From contig CBEUVQ010000021.1 in NCBI GenBank assembly GCA_965546615.1, positions 1 to 39,665 of the forward strand: a stretch of DNA of 39,665 nucleotides. The letters are read 5' to 3'. Positions 7,188 to 15,565 of this stretch are shown here, piece after piece. A program made the translations under genes and the position numbers. The stretch comes from CBEUVQ01 sp965546615. GTDB lineage: Bacteria > Bacillota > Desulfotomaculia > Desulfotomaculales > Desulfohalotomaculaceae. The notes beneath the pieces are model-generated. The model was not told the DNA's origin, did no database searches, and saw only the letters and a program-made list of their open reading frames with translations. Each line of letters opens with the position of its first letter. Positions within the stretch are counted from its first letter, which is position 1.

Positions 7188-8909
7188 TTAAAAGTTAAAT
7201 ACTTCGTCTAATTCGTCCTTCAGTTCAAATTTGGTGTTATGCGGAGCAAGCTCTTCCTCGTAGAAAAACTCCGGCAGACGGTCATCTGCTTTGGTAAAGC
7301 CTGCCTTAGCATTAAATTCGCGCTCGTTTTTAAGAATTTGTTGACCCAGTGCAGTAACATCGTCAACAGTCAGCTGCGTGCCGTATTGAGCGTTAAGCAT
7401 ATCTACCACGGTGGGAAGCCCTTCCGGATTGTCCAGTACTGCAAACGCTACAAACAAGCATAAACCGGTGGCGTCAACCGCTGCGGTGGCAACTTGTAAG
7501 TTGCGGGACAGCTCAATTTGTCCTTCTGATTTGGTTGGATCGATATAGCCACCAACTTTAAGAATGTTGGCCGTTACTGCATAACCGGCAGTGTGGTCGG
7601 CACCCATGGTTGTTGTGGCATAAGTAACGCCGTTACCTTTAACCGAACGCGGATCATATGCCGGAATGCTTTGGTTTTTAACTACCGGCACACGGGTTAC
7701 ACCATATACTTTACCGGCGATACCGGCACCGGCACCGATGATGCGGCCTAAGAAGGTACCTTTACCCACTTCTTCTAAGGCTTTAACAGCGGCTTCACCG
7801 TCACCGAACGGAATAACACCTGCTTCCATCAGTACACCCAGCGTTCCTGCCGCTTCAATGGTATCTAAACCTACATCGTTACAAATGTAGTTGAGCTTAG
7901 CAACTACGTCCAAGTCGTTGATTTCTAAGTTCGGCCCAAAGCCCCAAGCAGTTTCGTATTCAATCGGTGCGCAAACTTTGCCGTCCGGCATCGGATAAAC
8001 GTTGGAACAGCGCATTACGCATCCCGGGTGGCAGGCGTGGGTAGCTTTACCGCCGCGAGCAACAGCAACTTCTGCCAATTTTTCACCCGATACTTCGTTA
8101 GCATCGTCAAAACGACCTCTGCTGAAGTTGCGGGTAGGCAGTCCACCGGCTTCGTTAATGATGTTCATCAGCACGTTAGTGCCAAACTTCGGCAGCCCAT
8201 CGCCGCAAACGGGGTGATCGGTAAGGATTTTAGCAAACTTTCTCGCTGCAGCTTTGAATGCTTCTTTATCTTTAACCGGTGCATCAAAGGTCTTATCAGC
8301 TTCAACAACAATAGCTTTTAAGCCTTTGGAGCCCATAACCGCACCCAAACCGCCGCGTCCGGCATAACGACTGGAGTTACCTTCAAGGTCGTTATTGGTA
8401 ATACCGGCACTGAGCATTTTCATTTCACCGGCTGGGCCGATGCAAATTACCCCGGCTTTCTGGTTATAGCGCTCTTTTAACAGTGCAGTCAATTCGTAAG
8501 TACCTTTGCCCGCCAAATCATCAGCGGCAATCAACTCTGCACTATCCGCAGTTACCCGCAAAATGTAGGTTCCCTTATCAGCCATACCTTCAACAACAAT
8601 TGCTTTAATGTCCAGGTTGGCAAGCTTTTGCGCGGTAATACCACCGGCGTTTGCTTCCTTGATACCTCCGGTAAGAGGACTCTTGCCACCAACAGACAAG
8701 CGCCCGGAAGAAGGTGCATTTGTACCTGTCAACAAACCCGGGGCAAAAATCAGTTTGTTTTTTGCTCCCAGCGGGTGGCAAGTGGCGGGAACTTCATCAA
8801 GAACAAATTGAGAAGTCAGCGCGCGCCCACCCAGCGGAAGGTACTTTTCAGGCACTTCTTCAACATTAACTTTTTTAGCAGTCATGTCGACTCTGATAAA
8901 TTTAGGCAT
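7188..8909 (-). CDS. aor: Tungsten-containing aldehyde ferredoxin oxidoreductase
   Basis: 573 aa, slightly shorter than the roughly 600 aa of well-known AORs. N-terminal pterin-binding domain with LGGRALTSQFVLDEV, APGLLTGTNAPSSGRLSVG and SRYAGRGGLGAVMGSKGLKA. The 4Fe-4S ligands are in CHPGCVMRC near residue 290, and the last Cys is in DATGLC near residue 500. The enzyme oxidises aldehydes to acids while reducing ferredoxin, or runs in reverse to make aldehydes from acids; it uses tungsten bis-pterin. It is the first gene of the operon that makes and feeds its cofactor. A sigma-54 promoter at 9042-9058 lies about 130 bases upstream, tying it to the adjacent NtrC-type regulator. Confidence 0.95.
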   Translation of the reverse strand: MPKFIRVDMTAKKVNVEEVPEKYLPLGGRALTSQFVLDEVPATCHPLGAKNKLIFAPGLLTGTNAPSSGRLSVGGKSPLTGGIKEANAGGITAQKLANLDIKAIVVEGMADKGTYILRVTADSAELIAADDLAGKGTYELTALLKERYNQKAGVICIGPAGEMKMLSAGITNNDLEGNSSRYAGRGGLGAVMGSKGLKAIVVEADKTFDAPVKDKEAFKAAARKFAKILTDHPVCGDGLPKFGTNVLMNIINEAGGLPTRNFSRGRFDDANEVSGEKLAEVAVARGGKATHACHPGCVMRCSNVYPMPDGKVCAPIEYETAWGFGPNLEINDLDVVAKLNYICNDVGLDTIEAAGTLGVLMEAGVIPFGDGEAAVKALEEVGKGTFLGRIIGAGAGIAGKVYGVTRVPVVKNQSIPAYDPRSVKGNGVTYATTTMGADHTAGYAVTANILKVGGYIDPTKSEGQIELSRNLQVATAAVDATGLCLFVAFAVLDNPEGLPTVVDMLNAQYGTQLTVDDVTALGQQILKNEREFNAKAGFTKADDRLPEFFYEEELAPHNTKFELKDELDEVFNF

Positions 8910-9041
8910 AAAACCCCTCCTTTTATTTGATTTATTTAAAAATACATACTGTTAATTTTCTATCTGCAATTAAAATAATCCTGCCTTTAGTTTTTAGAAT
9001 TTATAAAATTCCAAGAATTATTGACAACTATCAAAATATTA

Positions 9042-9058
9042 TTGCAAAAAGTGTGCCA
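9042..9058 (-). promoter_or_regulatory. Sigma-54 promoter of the aor operon
   Basis: On the minus strand TGGCACACTTTTTGCAA matches the -24/-12 consensus TGGCAC-N5-TTGC without error in the key bases and with exact spacing. It reads toward aor and gives a leader of about 120 bases. Basis: direct match to an established consensus. Confidence 0.88.
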
Positions 9059-9098
9059 CACTTCCCAGCTTCAAAACACTAATTTATGCCGGTAAAAT

Positions 9099-9132
9099 GT
9101 TCCATAATACAGCAGTTGTGCATTCTTTGAAC
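9099..9132. promoter_or_regulatory. Candidate enhancer site between the divergent sigma-54 promoters
   Basis: A GTTC-N26-GAAC arrangement containing TTGTGC lies about 40 bases upstream of the aor promoter and 60 upstream of the divergent one. A similar GTTC-N25-GAAC block is found at 15431-15463 upstream of the third sigma-54 promoter, next to TTTTTGTGC. This is a weak pattern; position supports it more than sequence does. Confidence 0.3.
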
Positions 9133-9191
9133 ACTTTGTTTTTTTCCCGCCTTAAAAATGCACCCAAAAAGAGCGTTTTTCTCACTATCTA

Positions 9192-9208
9192 TTGGAGCGA
9201 ATATTGCA
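9192..9208 (+). promoter_or_regulatory. Sigma-54 promoter of the MoaD-like gene
   Basis: TTGGAGCGAATATTGCA keeps the invariant GG and GC at the right 10-base spacing of the -24/-12 consensus. It differs at two less conserved positions of the -24 box. It lies 58 bases before the ATG at 9266 and diverges from the aor promoter. Confidence 0.75.
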
Positions 9209-9265
9209 TTTATGATAAAGTAAAAGAAAAAGTTTTCTAAATATAAAAACAAAGAGGTGCTTTTT

Positions 9266-9565
9266 ATGGCCAAAATTGAATTGCGGGCTTTTGCTTTCTT
9301 GTACAATGAATTTAACAAACGAGGCTTAAAATCCCCTATGGAACTGGATATACCGGAAGAAGGGACAACCGGCAAACAAATAATTAAACAGCTGGATATT
9401 CCCGAAGACAAGGTAGAAGCTGTATTTATTAACGGCACCACTTACAACTTAAACCACCCCATTAAGCCCGGTGACCGTGTTGGTTTGGTATCACACGGCT
9501 TGCCCAGTATTTACCGCATTCATCTGGGTTTTTACAGCAAGGATAACAGAGAAAAACAGTGTTAA
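9266..9565 (+). CDS. MoaD/ThiS-like ubiquitin-fold protein without GG tail
   Basis: 99 aa. MoaD-like pattern: IELRAFAFLYNEFNKRG at the start, IPEEGTTGKQIIKQLDIPEDKVEAVFINGT in the middle, HPIKPGDRVGLV near the end. Where a sulfur carrier would stop at Gly-Gly, this protein reads SHGLPSIYRIHLGFYSK and runs on for about 20 more residues, so it cannot be a classic thiocarboxylated carrier unless trimmed. It diverges from aor and has its own sigma-54 promoter. It may be an AOR partner, cofactor chaperone or subunit. ATG at 9266 is preferred over GTG at 9257 because GAGGTG is then a properly spaced ribosome site. Confidence 0.75.
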   Translation: MAKIELRAFAFLYNEFNKRGLKSPMELDIPEEGTTGKQIIKQLDIPEDKVEAVFINGTTYNLNHPIKPGDRVGLVSHGLPSIYRIHLGFYSKDNREKQC

Positions 9566-9588
9566 GCTTTAAAATATGCAGAAATTCA

Positions 9589-11112
9589 TTACAAATTATA
9601 CTCCTTCATCTTGCGGTAAAGGGTGTTGCGCCCAATACCCAACAGTTTGGCAGCAGCGCTGACATTGCCCTCACACAACGCCAGTGCAGTTTCTATTGCA
9701 CCGGCTTCTAATTTTTTTAAAGAAAGATCGCTTGCAGAAAGCAGATTCATTTGATACAACTTTTTGGCCAGATTTGTTTTTACTGCACACACCTGCCGAT
9801 AAGCAGCCATCAATTCCTGAGGGGAAATTTCTTCATCGTTAACCAGGTTATTGAGAGCATCAATTATATTATGTGCAGGCAGTAATTCTTTTTCATTTTT
9901 TTGTTTAGTCAGCGGTTTTTTTTCAGCTGTGCTTTGGCATTTGTTATTAGAAGAAAATATCTTTTGCGGCAGATGGCAGGGCAGAATGATATTTTCTTCG
10001 CACAGCGCCACCGCTTGACTGACGGTGTTGTACAGTTCACGCAAATTACCCGGCCAGCAATAACTGCACAAACCATCCATCGCTTCCGGCGAAACCTGCA
10101 TCGAACCAAACCCCAAGCGGTTTAAAAAATAATGCACAAAACCGGGAATATCGCAGCTGCGCTGTTTTAGTGTCGGCAGAGTTAATCTAACCACATCCAA
10201 ACGATAAAACAGATCTTCGCGAAACCTTTTTTTCTCTACCGCTTTTTCCAAATCAACATTTGTGGCAGCAATTAAGCGAACGTTGGTTCTGATTGGCTTT
10301 TCACCGCCGACACGGTGAAACTCACCGGTTTCTAATACTCGCAGTAATTTAACTTGAATCGCCGGGCTGGCTTCACCAATCTCATCTAAAAAGAGCGTTC
10401 CGTTATTCGCCAGCTCAAATATTCCGCGGTGCATATTGCTTGCCCCGGTAAATGACCCTTTTTCGTGACCAAATAAGTGGCTTTCTAAAAGGTTCTCCGG
10501 CATCGCACCGCAGTTGACGGCAACAAAATTTTCGTTTGCGCGGCTGCCGGCAGCATGAATAAACCGGGCGAGCACTTCTTTACCGGTACCGGTTTCACCA
10601 TGGATTAATACATTAATATCTTTTCGGGCAATTTTATCGGCAATAGTTAACAGCCGATGCATTTCTTCATTTTGGCCGTAAAACAACCCCACCTTTTCCG
10701 CAGCAGCTGCCCAACCGGCCTTACTACCCGCACCGGCATCGCTGCAGCGGTATTCCAAAGCTTTTTGGATTAGATGTTCCACTTCTTCAATGTTTTCAAA
10801 AGGTTTTTCGATATAGTCAAAAGCACCTAACTGAATGGCACGAACCGCTGTTTTAGTTGTGGCATAGCCGGTCATAATGATTACTTCACAATCAGGCTGG
10901 ACTTCTTTAATTTTTTGCAGCAGCGTTAAACCGTCAATATCGGGAAGTTTTAAGTCAACCAACGCTGCCTGATAGTTATTGCTGTTCCACAATGCTTTCG
11001 CCTGATCACCGCAGGTAGCTACCCCTACGTGAAAGTTTTTGCTCTCCAGCAGCCGGCGAAATAACATCCCCACCTCCGGCTCATCATCGATAACTAAAAT
11101 TTTGCCGTTCAT
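9589..11112 (-). CDS. NtrC-family sigma-54-dependent response regulator
   Basis: 507 aa with three domains. Receiver (1-120): acidic DDE near residue 10, phospho-acceptor Asp in ALVDLKLPD, MTGYAT and conserved Lys in IEKPF. AAA+ domain (about 150-385): Walker A GETGTGKE, the sigma-54 contact loop as GSFTGA, Walker B GTLFLDEIGE, and an arginine-finger region FREDLFYRLDV. A C-terminal Fis-type HTH ends the protein (GNVSAAAKLLGIGRNTLYRKMKEY). It activates sigma-54 promoters when phosphorylated. It lies 18 bases behind its kinase gene, and three sigma-54 promoters flank the locus, so aor, the MoaD-like gene and the alcohol dehydrogenase are its likely targets. Confidence 0.95.
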   Translation of the reverse strand: MNGKILVIDDEPEVGMLFRRLLESKNFHVGVATCGDQAKALWNSNNYQAALVDLKLPDIDGLTLLQKIKEVQPDCEVIIMTGYATTKTAVRAIQLGAFDYIEKPFENIEEVEHLIQKALEYRCSDAGAGSKAGWAAAAEKVGLFYGQNEEMHRLLTIADKIARKDINVLIHGETGTGKEVLARFIHAAGSRANENFVAVNCGAMPENLLESHLFGHEKGSFTGASNMHRGIFELANNGTLFLDEIGEASPAIQVKLLRVLETGEFHRVGGEKPIRTNVRLIAATNVDLEKAVEKKRFREDLFYRLDVVRLTLPTLKQRSCDIPGFVHYFLNRLGFGSMQVSPEAMDGLCSYCWPGNLRELYNTVSQAVALCEENIILPCHLPQKIFSSNNKCQSTAEKKPLTKQKNEKELLPAHNIIDALNNLVNDEEISPQELMAAYRQVCAVKTNLAKKLYQMNLLSASDLSLKKLEAGAIETALALCEGNVSAAAKLLGIGRNTLYRKMKEYNL

Positions 11113-11130
11113 AGTTTTCCCCCTTTCTTA

Positions 11131-12795
11131 TTAATTTTGATTCAGCGGCAATACCACCCTAAACTTACTGCCCTGCCCCAAAACACTTTCCACATTGATG
11201 GTTCCGCCATGCGCTTGGGCAATGCCCAGGCTTACCGACAGGCCGAGCCCGGTTCCTTTGGCGGCTTCTTTACTGGTATAAAACGGGTTGAAAACTTTAT
11301 CCAGTTTGCTTTCTGCAATACCTTCACCGTTATCTTCAACCTCAAGCCAAATTTGGCGTTCATTATTTTTTTCCGCCATCAGCGTTCTGATAGTGATTTG
11401 TTTTTCCCGATTTACCTGTTCCAAAGCATCCCGGGCATTTAAAAGCAAATTAATCAGCACCTGCTGCAGCTGCTGTCCGTTGGCAAAAAGCAGCGGCAAA
11501 TTCTCCGCCAATTCTGTTTTCACAGAGATTTTGCTGCGATTAATTTGATATTGGGTAAGACTGAGCACTTTTTCCACCTGGTCGTTGATATCGGTGGGCC
11601 CCATCGGCTGCTGCTCCTGCCGGGAAAAGGTGAGCAGGTTTTGAATGATTCGCTTGCATCGCAGGCCGCAATTTTCTATATCCTTTAAAAAATCCCTGCG
11701 CAGGGTTCCTTCTGTATTTTCTCTCAGCAGCATTTGTGCTGTGCCAATAATTACCGTTAAAGGGCTGTTTAATTCATGAGCCACCCCGGCAGCCATTTCT
11801 CCGATAGCAGCTAACTTCGCAGATTGAATTAGCTGTGCTTCCATTTTTACCTTTTCGGTTTTATCTTGAATATGATGAATTACTGCATAGATTTTATGCT
11901 CACTGTTAAACACCGGGTAGTAATGAACATCAAGCACACAACCACCGGTTTGCATTTCCCGGTGGCTTGGTTTGCCGGTTTTAATTACTTCTTCCATCAA
12001 ACAGCGCGTGCATTTTTTATCTCTGCCCCAAAGCAGTTGGTAGCATTTCATATCCTGCAGTTTACCGGTTTGCTGACAGCGCAGGTAAGAAAGCGGACGG
12101 TTATTGCTTTTGATAACATTAAAGTTTAAATCAATTAAAAAGATGGGATCAATCACCGCAGTGAAGGTTTCTTCCCATTCTCGTTTGCTCTGCAGCACTT
12201 CTTCATACAAGCGAGCATTTTCAACACAAATTGCCAATTGATCCGCTAATTGGTTGCAAAAAACCAACTCGTTATCGTGGTAGGCATTTGGTTGACAGGC
12301 ACCTAATAAAAGTACACCAATCACTTTGCCGCGCACAAATAAAGGGATCGTTAACACACTGGAGATATTCAACTTTTTGCCTTCTTTGCAATCACAAATT
12401 TCTTCACACACATTTTTTCCGTCGTCAAAATTATACAGGCAGTAGTGGTTTTGTTGAATACATTGATACAAAAACGATTTTTTAGGCAGCTCGCTGTTCA
12501 AGCACTCGTTTTGCGGTTCCATCGCTTTAATGCGCAGCATTCCGTTTTCCATCAATGCCAACACCAAGGTATCACAAGGCAGTACCGAAGGCAGCTTGCT
12601 GTAGGTGCGCATCAATATATCGGCAATAGACATATCAATATTAATATCTTTAACAATTTGGTGGATAATTTCCAAACGATTATTTTGTTTGATAATTTCT
12701 TCATTGCGCTTTTTTAATTCCAAATAATAGTTCAGTTTGGAAGATTTTACACCGGTTAAATCCTCAATTAATGAGCGTTTATCATTAATCAACAT
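11131..12795 (-). CDS. Soluble GAF-PAS sensor histidine kinase, Cys-rich
   Basis: 554 aa with no membrane segment, hence a cytoplasmic sensor. Short N-terminal coiled coil, GAF domain (about 45-195), PAS domain (about 205-315), HisKA with phospho-acceptor in GVAHELNSPLT (around residue 340) and HATPase with NLLLNARDAL, DNGEGI and GTGLGLSVS. Both sensory domains are rich in cysteine: the GAF holds CEEICDC and the PAS holds CYQLLWGRDKKCTRC plus another Cys in TGGC. This suggests a redox, metal or Fe-S signal; the ligand is unknown. ATG at 12795 has an ideal AAAGGAGG. The gene sits between an iron alcohol dehydrogenase gene and the cognate sigma-54 regulator. Confidence 0.93.
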   Translation of the reverse strand: MLINDKRSLIEDLTGVKSSKLNYYLELKKRNEEIIKQNNRLEIIHQIVKDINIDMSIADILMRTYSKLPSVLPCDTLVLALMENGMLRIKAMEPQNECLNSELPKKSFLYQCIQQNHYCLYNFDDGKNVCEEICDCKEGKKLNISSVLTIPLFVRGKVIGVLLLGACQPNAYHDNELVFCNQLADQLAICVENARLYEEVLQSKREWEETFTAVIDPIFLIDLNFNVIKSNNRPLSYLRCQQTGKLQDMKCYQLLWGRDKKCTRCLMEEVIKTGKPSHREMQTGGCVLDVHYYPVFNSEHKIYAVIHHIQDKTEKVKMEAQLIQSAKLAAIGEMAAGVAHELNSPLTVIIGTAQMLLRENTEGTLRRDFLKDIENCGLRCKRIIQNLLTFSRQEQQPMGPTDINDQVEKVLSLTQYQINRSKISVKTELAENLPLLFANGQQLQQVLINLLLNARDALEQVNREKQITIRTLMAEKNNERQIWLEVEDNGEGIAESKLDKVFNPFYTSKEAAKGTGLGLSVSLGIAQAHGGTINVESVLGQGSKFRVVLPLNQN

Positions 12796-12806
12796 TACAC
12801 CTCCTT

Positions 12807-13967
12807 TTATAATGCTTTTTTAAATATTGCAATTAAATCCGCTTCGTCTACATCACGGGGATTGGTAACTAAGCAGGCATCTTTTAATGCGCTTTTAGCC
12901 AGCCTGGGAATAACCTCTTCACTTAGGCCAATTTCTGATAACCGTTTTGGCACTCCAACATCTTGACATAAATTTTTCACCCACCTAATCGATTTTTCCG
13001 CCGCTTTCCACTTAGGCAAACCCTCTGTCGGCACCCCCAACGCCTCGGCAATTCGGGCATACCGCTCAGAACAAGCAATTAAATTAAATTCCATTACATG
13101 CGGCAGCAAAATGCCGTTTGTTTCACCGTGGTGGGCATCTATTAAACCGTCAATCTGATGGGCCATGGCATGATTAGCCCCTAAAACAGCATTGGAAAAA
13201 GCTAAACCCGCCTGCAGGCTGGCCATCGCCATAGCATTTTTGGCCTCCATATTGCTGCGGCAGGCCACCGACTCCCGCAGATTATCGGCCACCAGCTGAA
13301 TGGCATACAGAGCGTGAACATCGGTAAGCGGAGTTGCTGCTAAAGACACATAAGCTTCAATCGCATGGCTTAAAGCATCAATTCCGGTAGATGCGGTAAG
13401 ACGTGTATCCAGAGAGCTCAACAGTTCCGGATCGATAATGGCTATGTCAGGAACTAATGATTTAGAAATAATGGTCATTTTAATTTTTCGATTGGTGTCG
13501 ACAATGATAGCAAACTGAGAGACTTCCGAACCTGAGCCGCAGGTAGTTGCCACCATAATCATTGGCGGCAGCGGTTTAGCAATTTTGTTAATTCCTTCAA
13601 AATTTTGCGGCCTGCCGCCGTTAACAGCCAGCACCGCAATACTTTTAGCCGCATCAATTGCACTGCCGCCGCCTATTGCAACTATCGCATCACACTCTGA
13701 GTTTAAGTAAAGCCGACTTCCCTCAATAACCTCAACGTCTTTGGGGTTGCTGGTGATATTCGACCATAATTGGCATTCCAATCCTGCCTTTTCTAAGTAA
13801 TGCAGTGCCTGTTCAACCCAACCGGCTTTAATTATCCCGGGGTCGGTAACAACAAATACTTTGTGCGCTCCCAGGCGCAGCGCACTTTCCCCCACTTGGG
13901 CAACCGCCCCAAAACCAAAAATTATTTCCGGAGCTACAAACTTACTGATTTCTAAAAGTTTACTCAA
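12807..13967 (-). CDS. Iron-containing (group III) alcohol dehydrogenase 1
   Basis: 386 aa. NAD(P)-binding GGGSAIDAAKS near residue 100, TTCGSGSEVS, and the Fe ligand region LSHAIEAYVS ... NHAMAHQIDG ... HHGETNGILLPHV. The enzyme interconverts alcohols and aldehydes (or ketones) with NAD(P)H. It probably uses the same aldehydes as AOR. It is the first gene of an operon with the histidine kinase (11 bases apart) and the response regulator. The start appears to be TTG at 13967, placed behind GGGGGATG. No clear sigma-54 promoter is present directly in front of it. Confidence 0.92.
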   Translation of the reverse strand: MSKLLEISKFVAPEIIFGFGAVAQVGESALRLGAHKVFVVTDPGIIKAGWVEQALHYLEKAGLECQLWSNITSNPKDVEVIEGSRLYLNSECDAIVAIGGGSAIDAAKSIAVLAVNGGRPQNFEGINKIAKPLPPMIMVATTCGSGSEVSQFAIIVDTNRKIKMTIISKSLVPDIAIIDPELLSSLDTRLTASTGIDALSHAIEAYVSLAATPLTDVHALYAIQLVADNLRESVACRSNMEAKNAMAMASLQAGLAFSNAVLGANHAMAHQIDGLIDAHHGETNGILLPHVMEFNLIACSERYARIAEALGVPTEGLPKWKAAEKSIRWVKNLCQDVGVPKRLSEIGLSEEVIPRLAKSALKDACLVTNPRDVDEADLIAIFKKAL

Positions 13968-14069
13968 TCACATCCCCCACTTTTTAAATTATTTTTAAAT
14001 AATTAATTTTTAAATTACTATTTTAATTTCGCTTTACTTAAACCAAGTTCCTTTTTCCAAAAACAATAT

Positions 14070-14106
14070 AAAAGATGAGGCAAGAAATATCTTACCTCAT
14101 CTTTTA
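14070..14106 (-). terminator. Terminator behind alcohol dehydrogenase 2
   Basis: TAAAAGATGAGGTAAG, loop, CTTGCCTCATCTTTTA on the minus strand forms a long stem followed by TATTGTTTTT. It separates the two alcohol dehydrogenase genes, so they are not simply one transcript. Confidence 0.8.
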
Positions 14107-14126
14107 GCAGCTTATTTAGATATTGC

Positions 14127-15278
14127 TTACATAGCGTTTTTGTAAATCTGAATTACTTCTTCTAAAGTAGCAAGGCGTGGGTTGGTCAGCTGGCAGGCAT
14201 CCTTTTGAGCATTTTCTGCCATTGTTTTCAAATCTTCTTCTTTTACGCCCAATTCAGTTAAACCTGCAGGAATACCAATAGAAGCTGATAATTTCTTAAT
14301 GGCTTCAATAGCTTTTTGAGCAGCATCAAATGTCGATAACCCTTCAACATTCTCGCCCATAGCGACAGCGATGTCGCGGAAACGTTCCGGACAAGCAATT
14401 AAGTTGAACTGTTCAACGTGAGGCAGCAGAATGGCATTGCATACACCGTGCGGCAGGTTATAGAAACCACCTAATTGGTGAGCCATGGCATGAACATAGC
14501 CTAAGCTGGCATTGTTAAACGCCATACCGGCCAAGAACTGGGCATATGCCATCTGTTCACGCGCCTGCATATTTGTACCGTTGGCAACGGCAGCGGGCAG
14601 GTATTTTACTATCAACTTAATAGCCATTAGTGCCGCTGAATCTGTCAACGGGGTAGCAGCGGTAGAAACATATGCCTCAACGGCATGAGTTAACGCATCC
14701 ATACCGGTTGCTGCGGTGAGCGCAGGCGGCATACCAACCATTAGTTCCGGATCGTTAATGGAAATCGCCGGTGTTACCCGCCAGTCAACAATAGCCATTT
14801 TTACTTTTCTGCTAGTGTCAGTAATAATGCAGAACCTGGTCATTTCCGAAGCAGTACCGGCAGTAGTGTTGATAGCCACCAGCGGCACCATCGGGTTGGT
14901 GGACTTATCCACCCCTTCATAGTCGTGAATTTTGCCGCCGTTTGCAGCCAAAAGGCCAACGCCTTTTGCACAGTCGTGAGAAGAACCGCCGCCTAATGAA
15001 ACAATGGCGTCACAGCCTTCCTGCTGCCAAACTTTAAAACCTGCTTCTACGTTGTGGTCGGTTGGGTTTGGTTCCGCACCGTCAAAAACTACCGCTTTAA
15101 GCCCGGATTTTTCAATAATTTGTTTAACTTTATCTGCCATTCCGATTTTGGCTAATCCAGCATCGGTTACTATTAAAACTTTAGAACCGCCTAAACTTTT
15201 AACACGATCACCAACCTCGTTAACACAACCTGCACCCATTATGTTAACTGTGGGAATAAAATATGCACTTACCGCCAT
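14127..15278 (-). CDS. Iron-containing (group III) alcohol dehydrogenase 2
   Basis: 383 aa paralogue of the gene at 12807-13967. Nucleotide-binding GGGSSHDCAKG near residue 100, NTTAGTASEMTRF, and the Fe site LTHAVEAYVS ... VHAMAHQLGG ... LPHGVCNAILLPHV. It resembles butanol/1,3-propanediol/ethanol-type dehydrogenases. ATG at 15278 has AGGAGG upstream. It is followed by its own terminator and preceded by a sigma-54 promoter at 15337-15353, so it is probably co-induced with the aor operon. Substrate range cannot be read from the sequence. Confidence 0.93.
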   Translation of the reverse strand: MAVSAYFIPTVNIMGAGCVNEVGDRVKSLGGSKVLIVTDAGLAKIGMADKVKQIIEKSGLKAVVFDGAEPNPTDHNVEAGFKVWQQEGCDAIVSLGGGSSHDCAKGVGLLAANGGKIHDYEGVDKSTNPMVPLVAINTTAGTASEMTRFCIITDTSRKVKMAIVDWRVTPAISINDPELMVGMPPALTAATGMDALTHAVEAYVSTAATPLTDSAALMAIKLIVKYLPAAVANGTNMQAREQMAYAQFLAGMAFNNASLGYVHAMAHQLGGFYNLPHGVCNAILLPHVEQFNLIACPERFRDIAVAMGENVEGLSTFDAAQKAIEAIKKLSASIGIPAGLTELGVKEEDLKTMAENAQKDACQLTNPRLATLEEVIQIYKNAM

Positions 15279-15336
15279 TTTAAAACCTCCTCATATTTTT
15301 TATGGAACGAAGTTCCTAAGCTTTGCCTATTTAAAA

Positions 15337-15353
15337 ATGCAAAACCGATGCCA
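15337..15353 (-). promoter_or_regulatory. Sigma-54 promoter of alcohol dehydrogenase 2
   Basis: Minus strand TTGGCATCGGTTTTGCA keeps the invariant GG and GC with exact -24/-12 spacing (TGGCAT-N5-TTGCA). It is 60 bases upstream of the ATG at 15278. Confidence 0.87.
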
Positions 15354-15412
15354 ACTTTAAAAATTTTCTAAATATATATTATTTTTGCATCTTTCAGAAA
15401 TATGTGATTGAT

Positions 15413-15463
15413 AGCACAAGTTTTTGTGCTGTTCTGGGGCAAACAACCGCTCCAAATTGGAAC
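15413..15463. promoter_or_regulatory. Candidate enhancer region upstream of alcohol dehydrogenase 2
   Basis: Contains the perfect inverted repeat AGCACAA-GTTT-TTGTGCT (15413-15430), then GTTC-N25-GAAC (15431-15463) which includes TCCAAATTGGA. The block lies about 60-110 bases upstream of the sigma-54 promoter, where NtrC-type activators bind. It could equally serve the divergent CapA-like gene. Confidence 0.4.
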
Positions 15464-15565
15464 AGAGTATTTAAAAATGATGCACTAAACACAAAGGATT
15501 TTTAAAAACATTACTAGAAATCTTTAGAAGAATATAACTAATCTTTAAATGGTGTAGTTTTTAAG

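Noticed and set aside
13968..14069. Sigma-54 promoter in front of alcohol dehydrogenase 1
   Set aside because: The best candidate (TTGGTTTAAGTAAAGC on the minus strand) lacks the TTGC -12 box; the match is not convincing.
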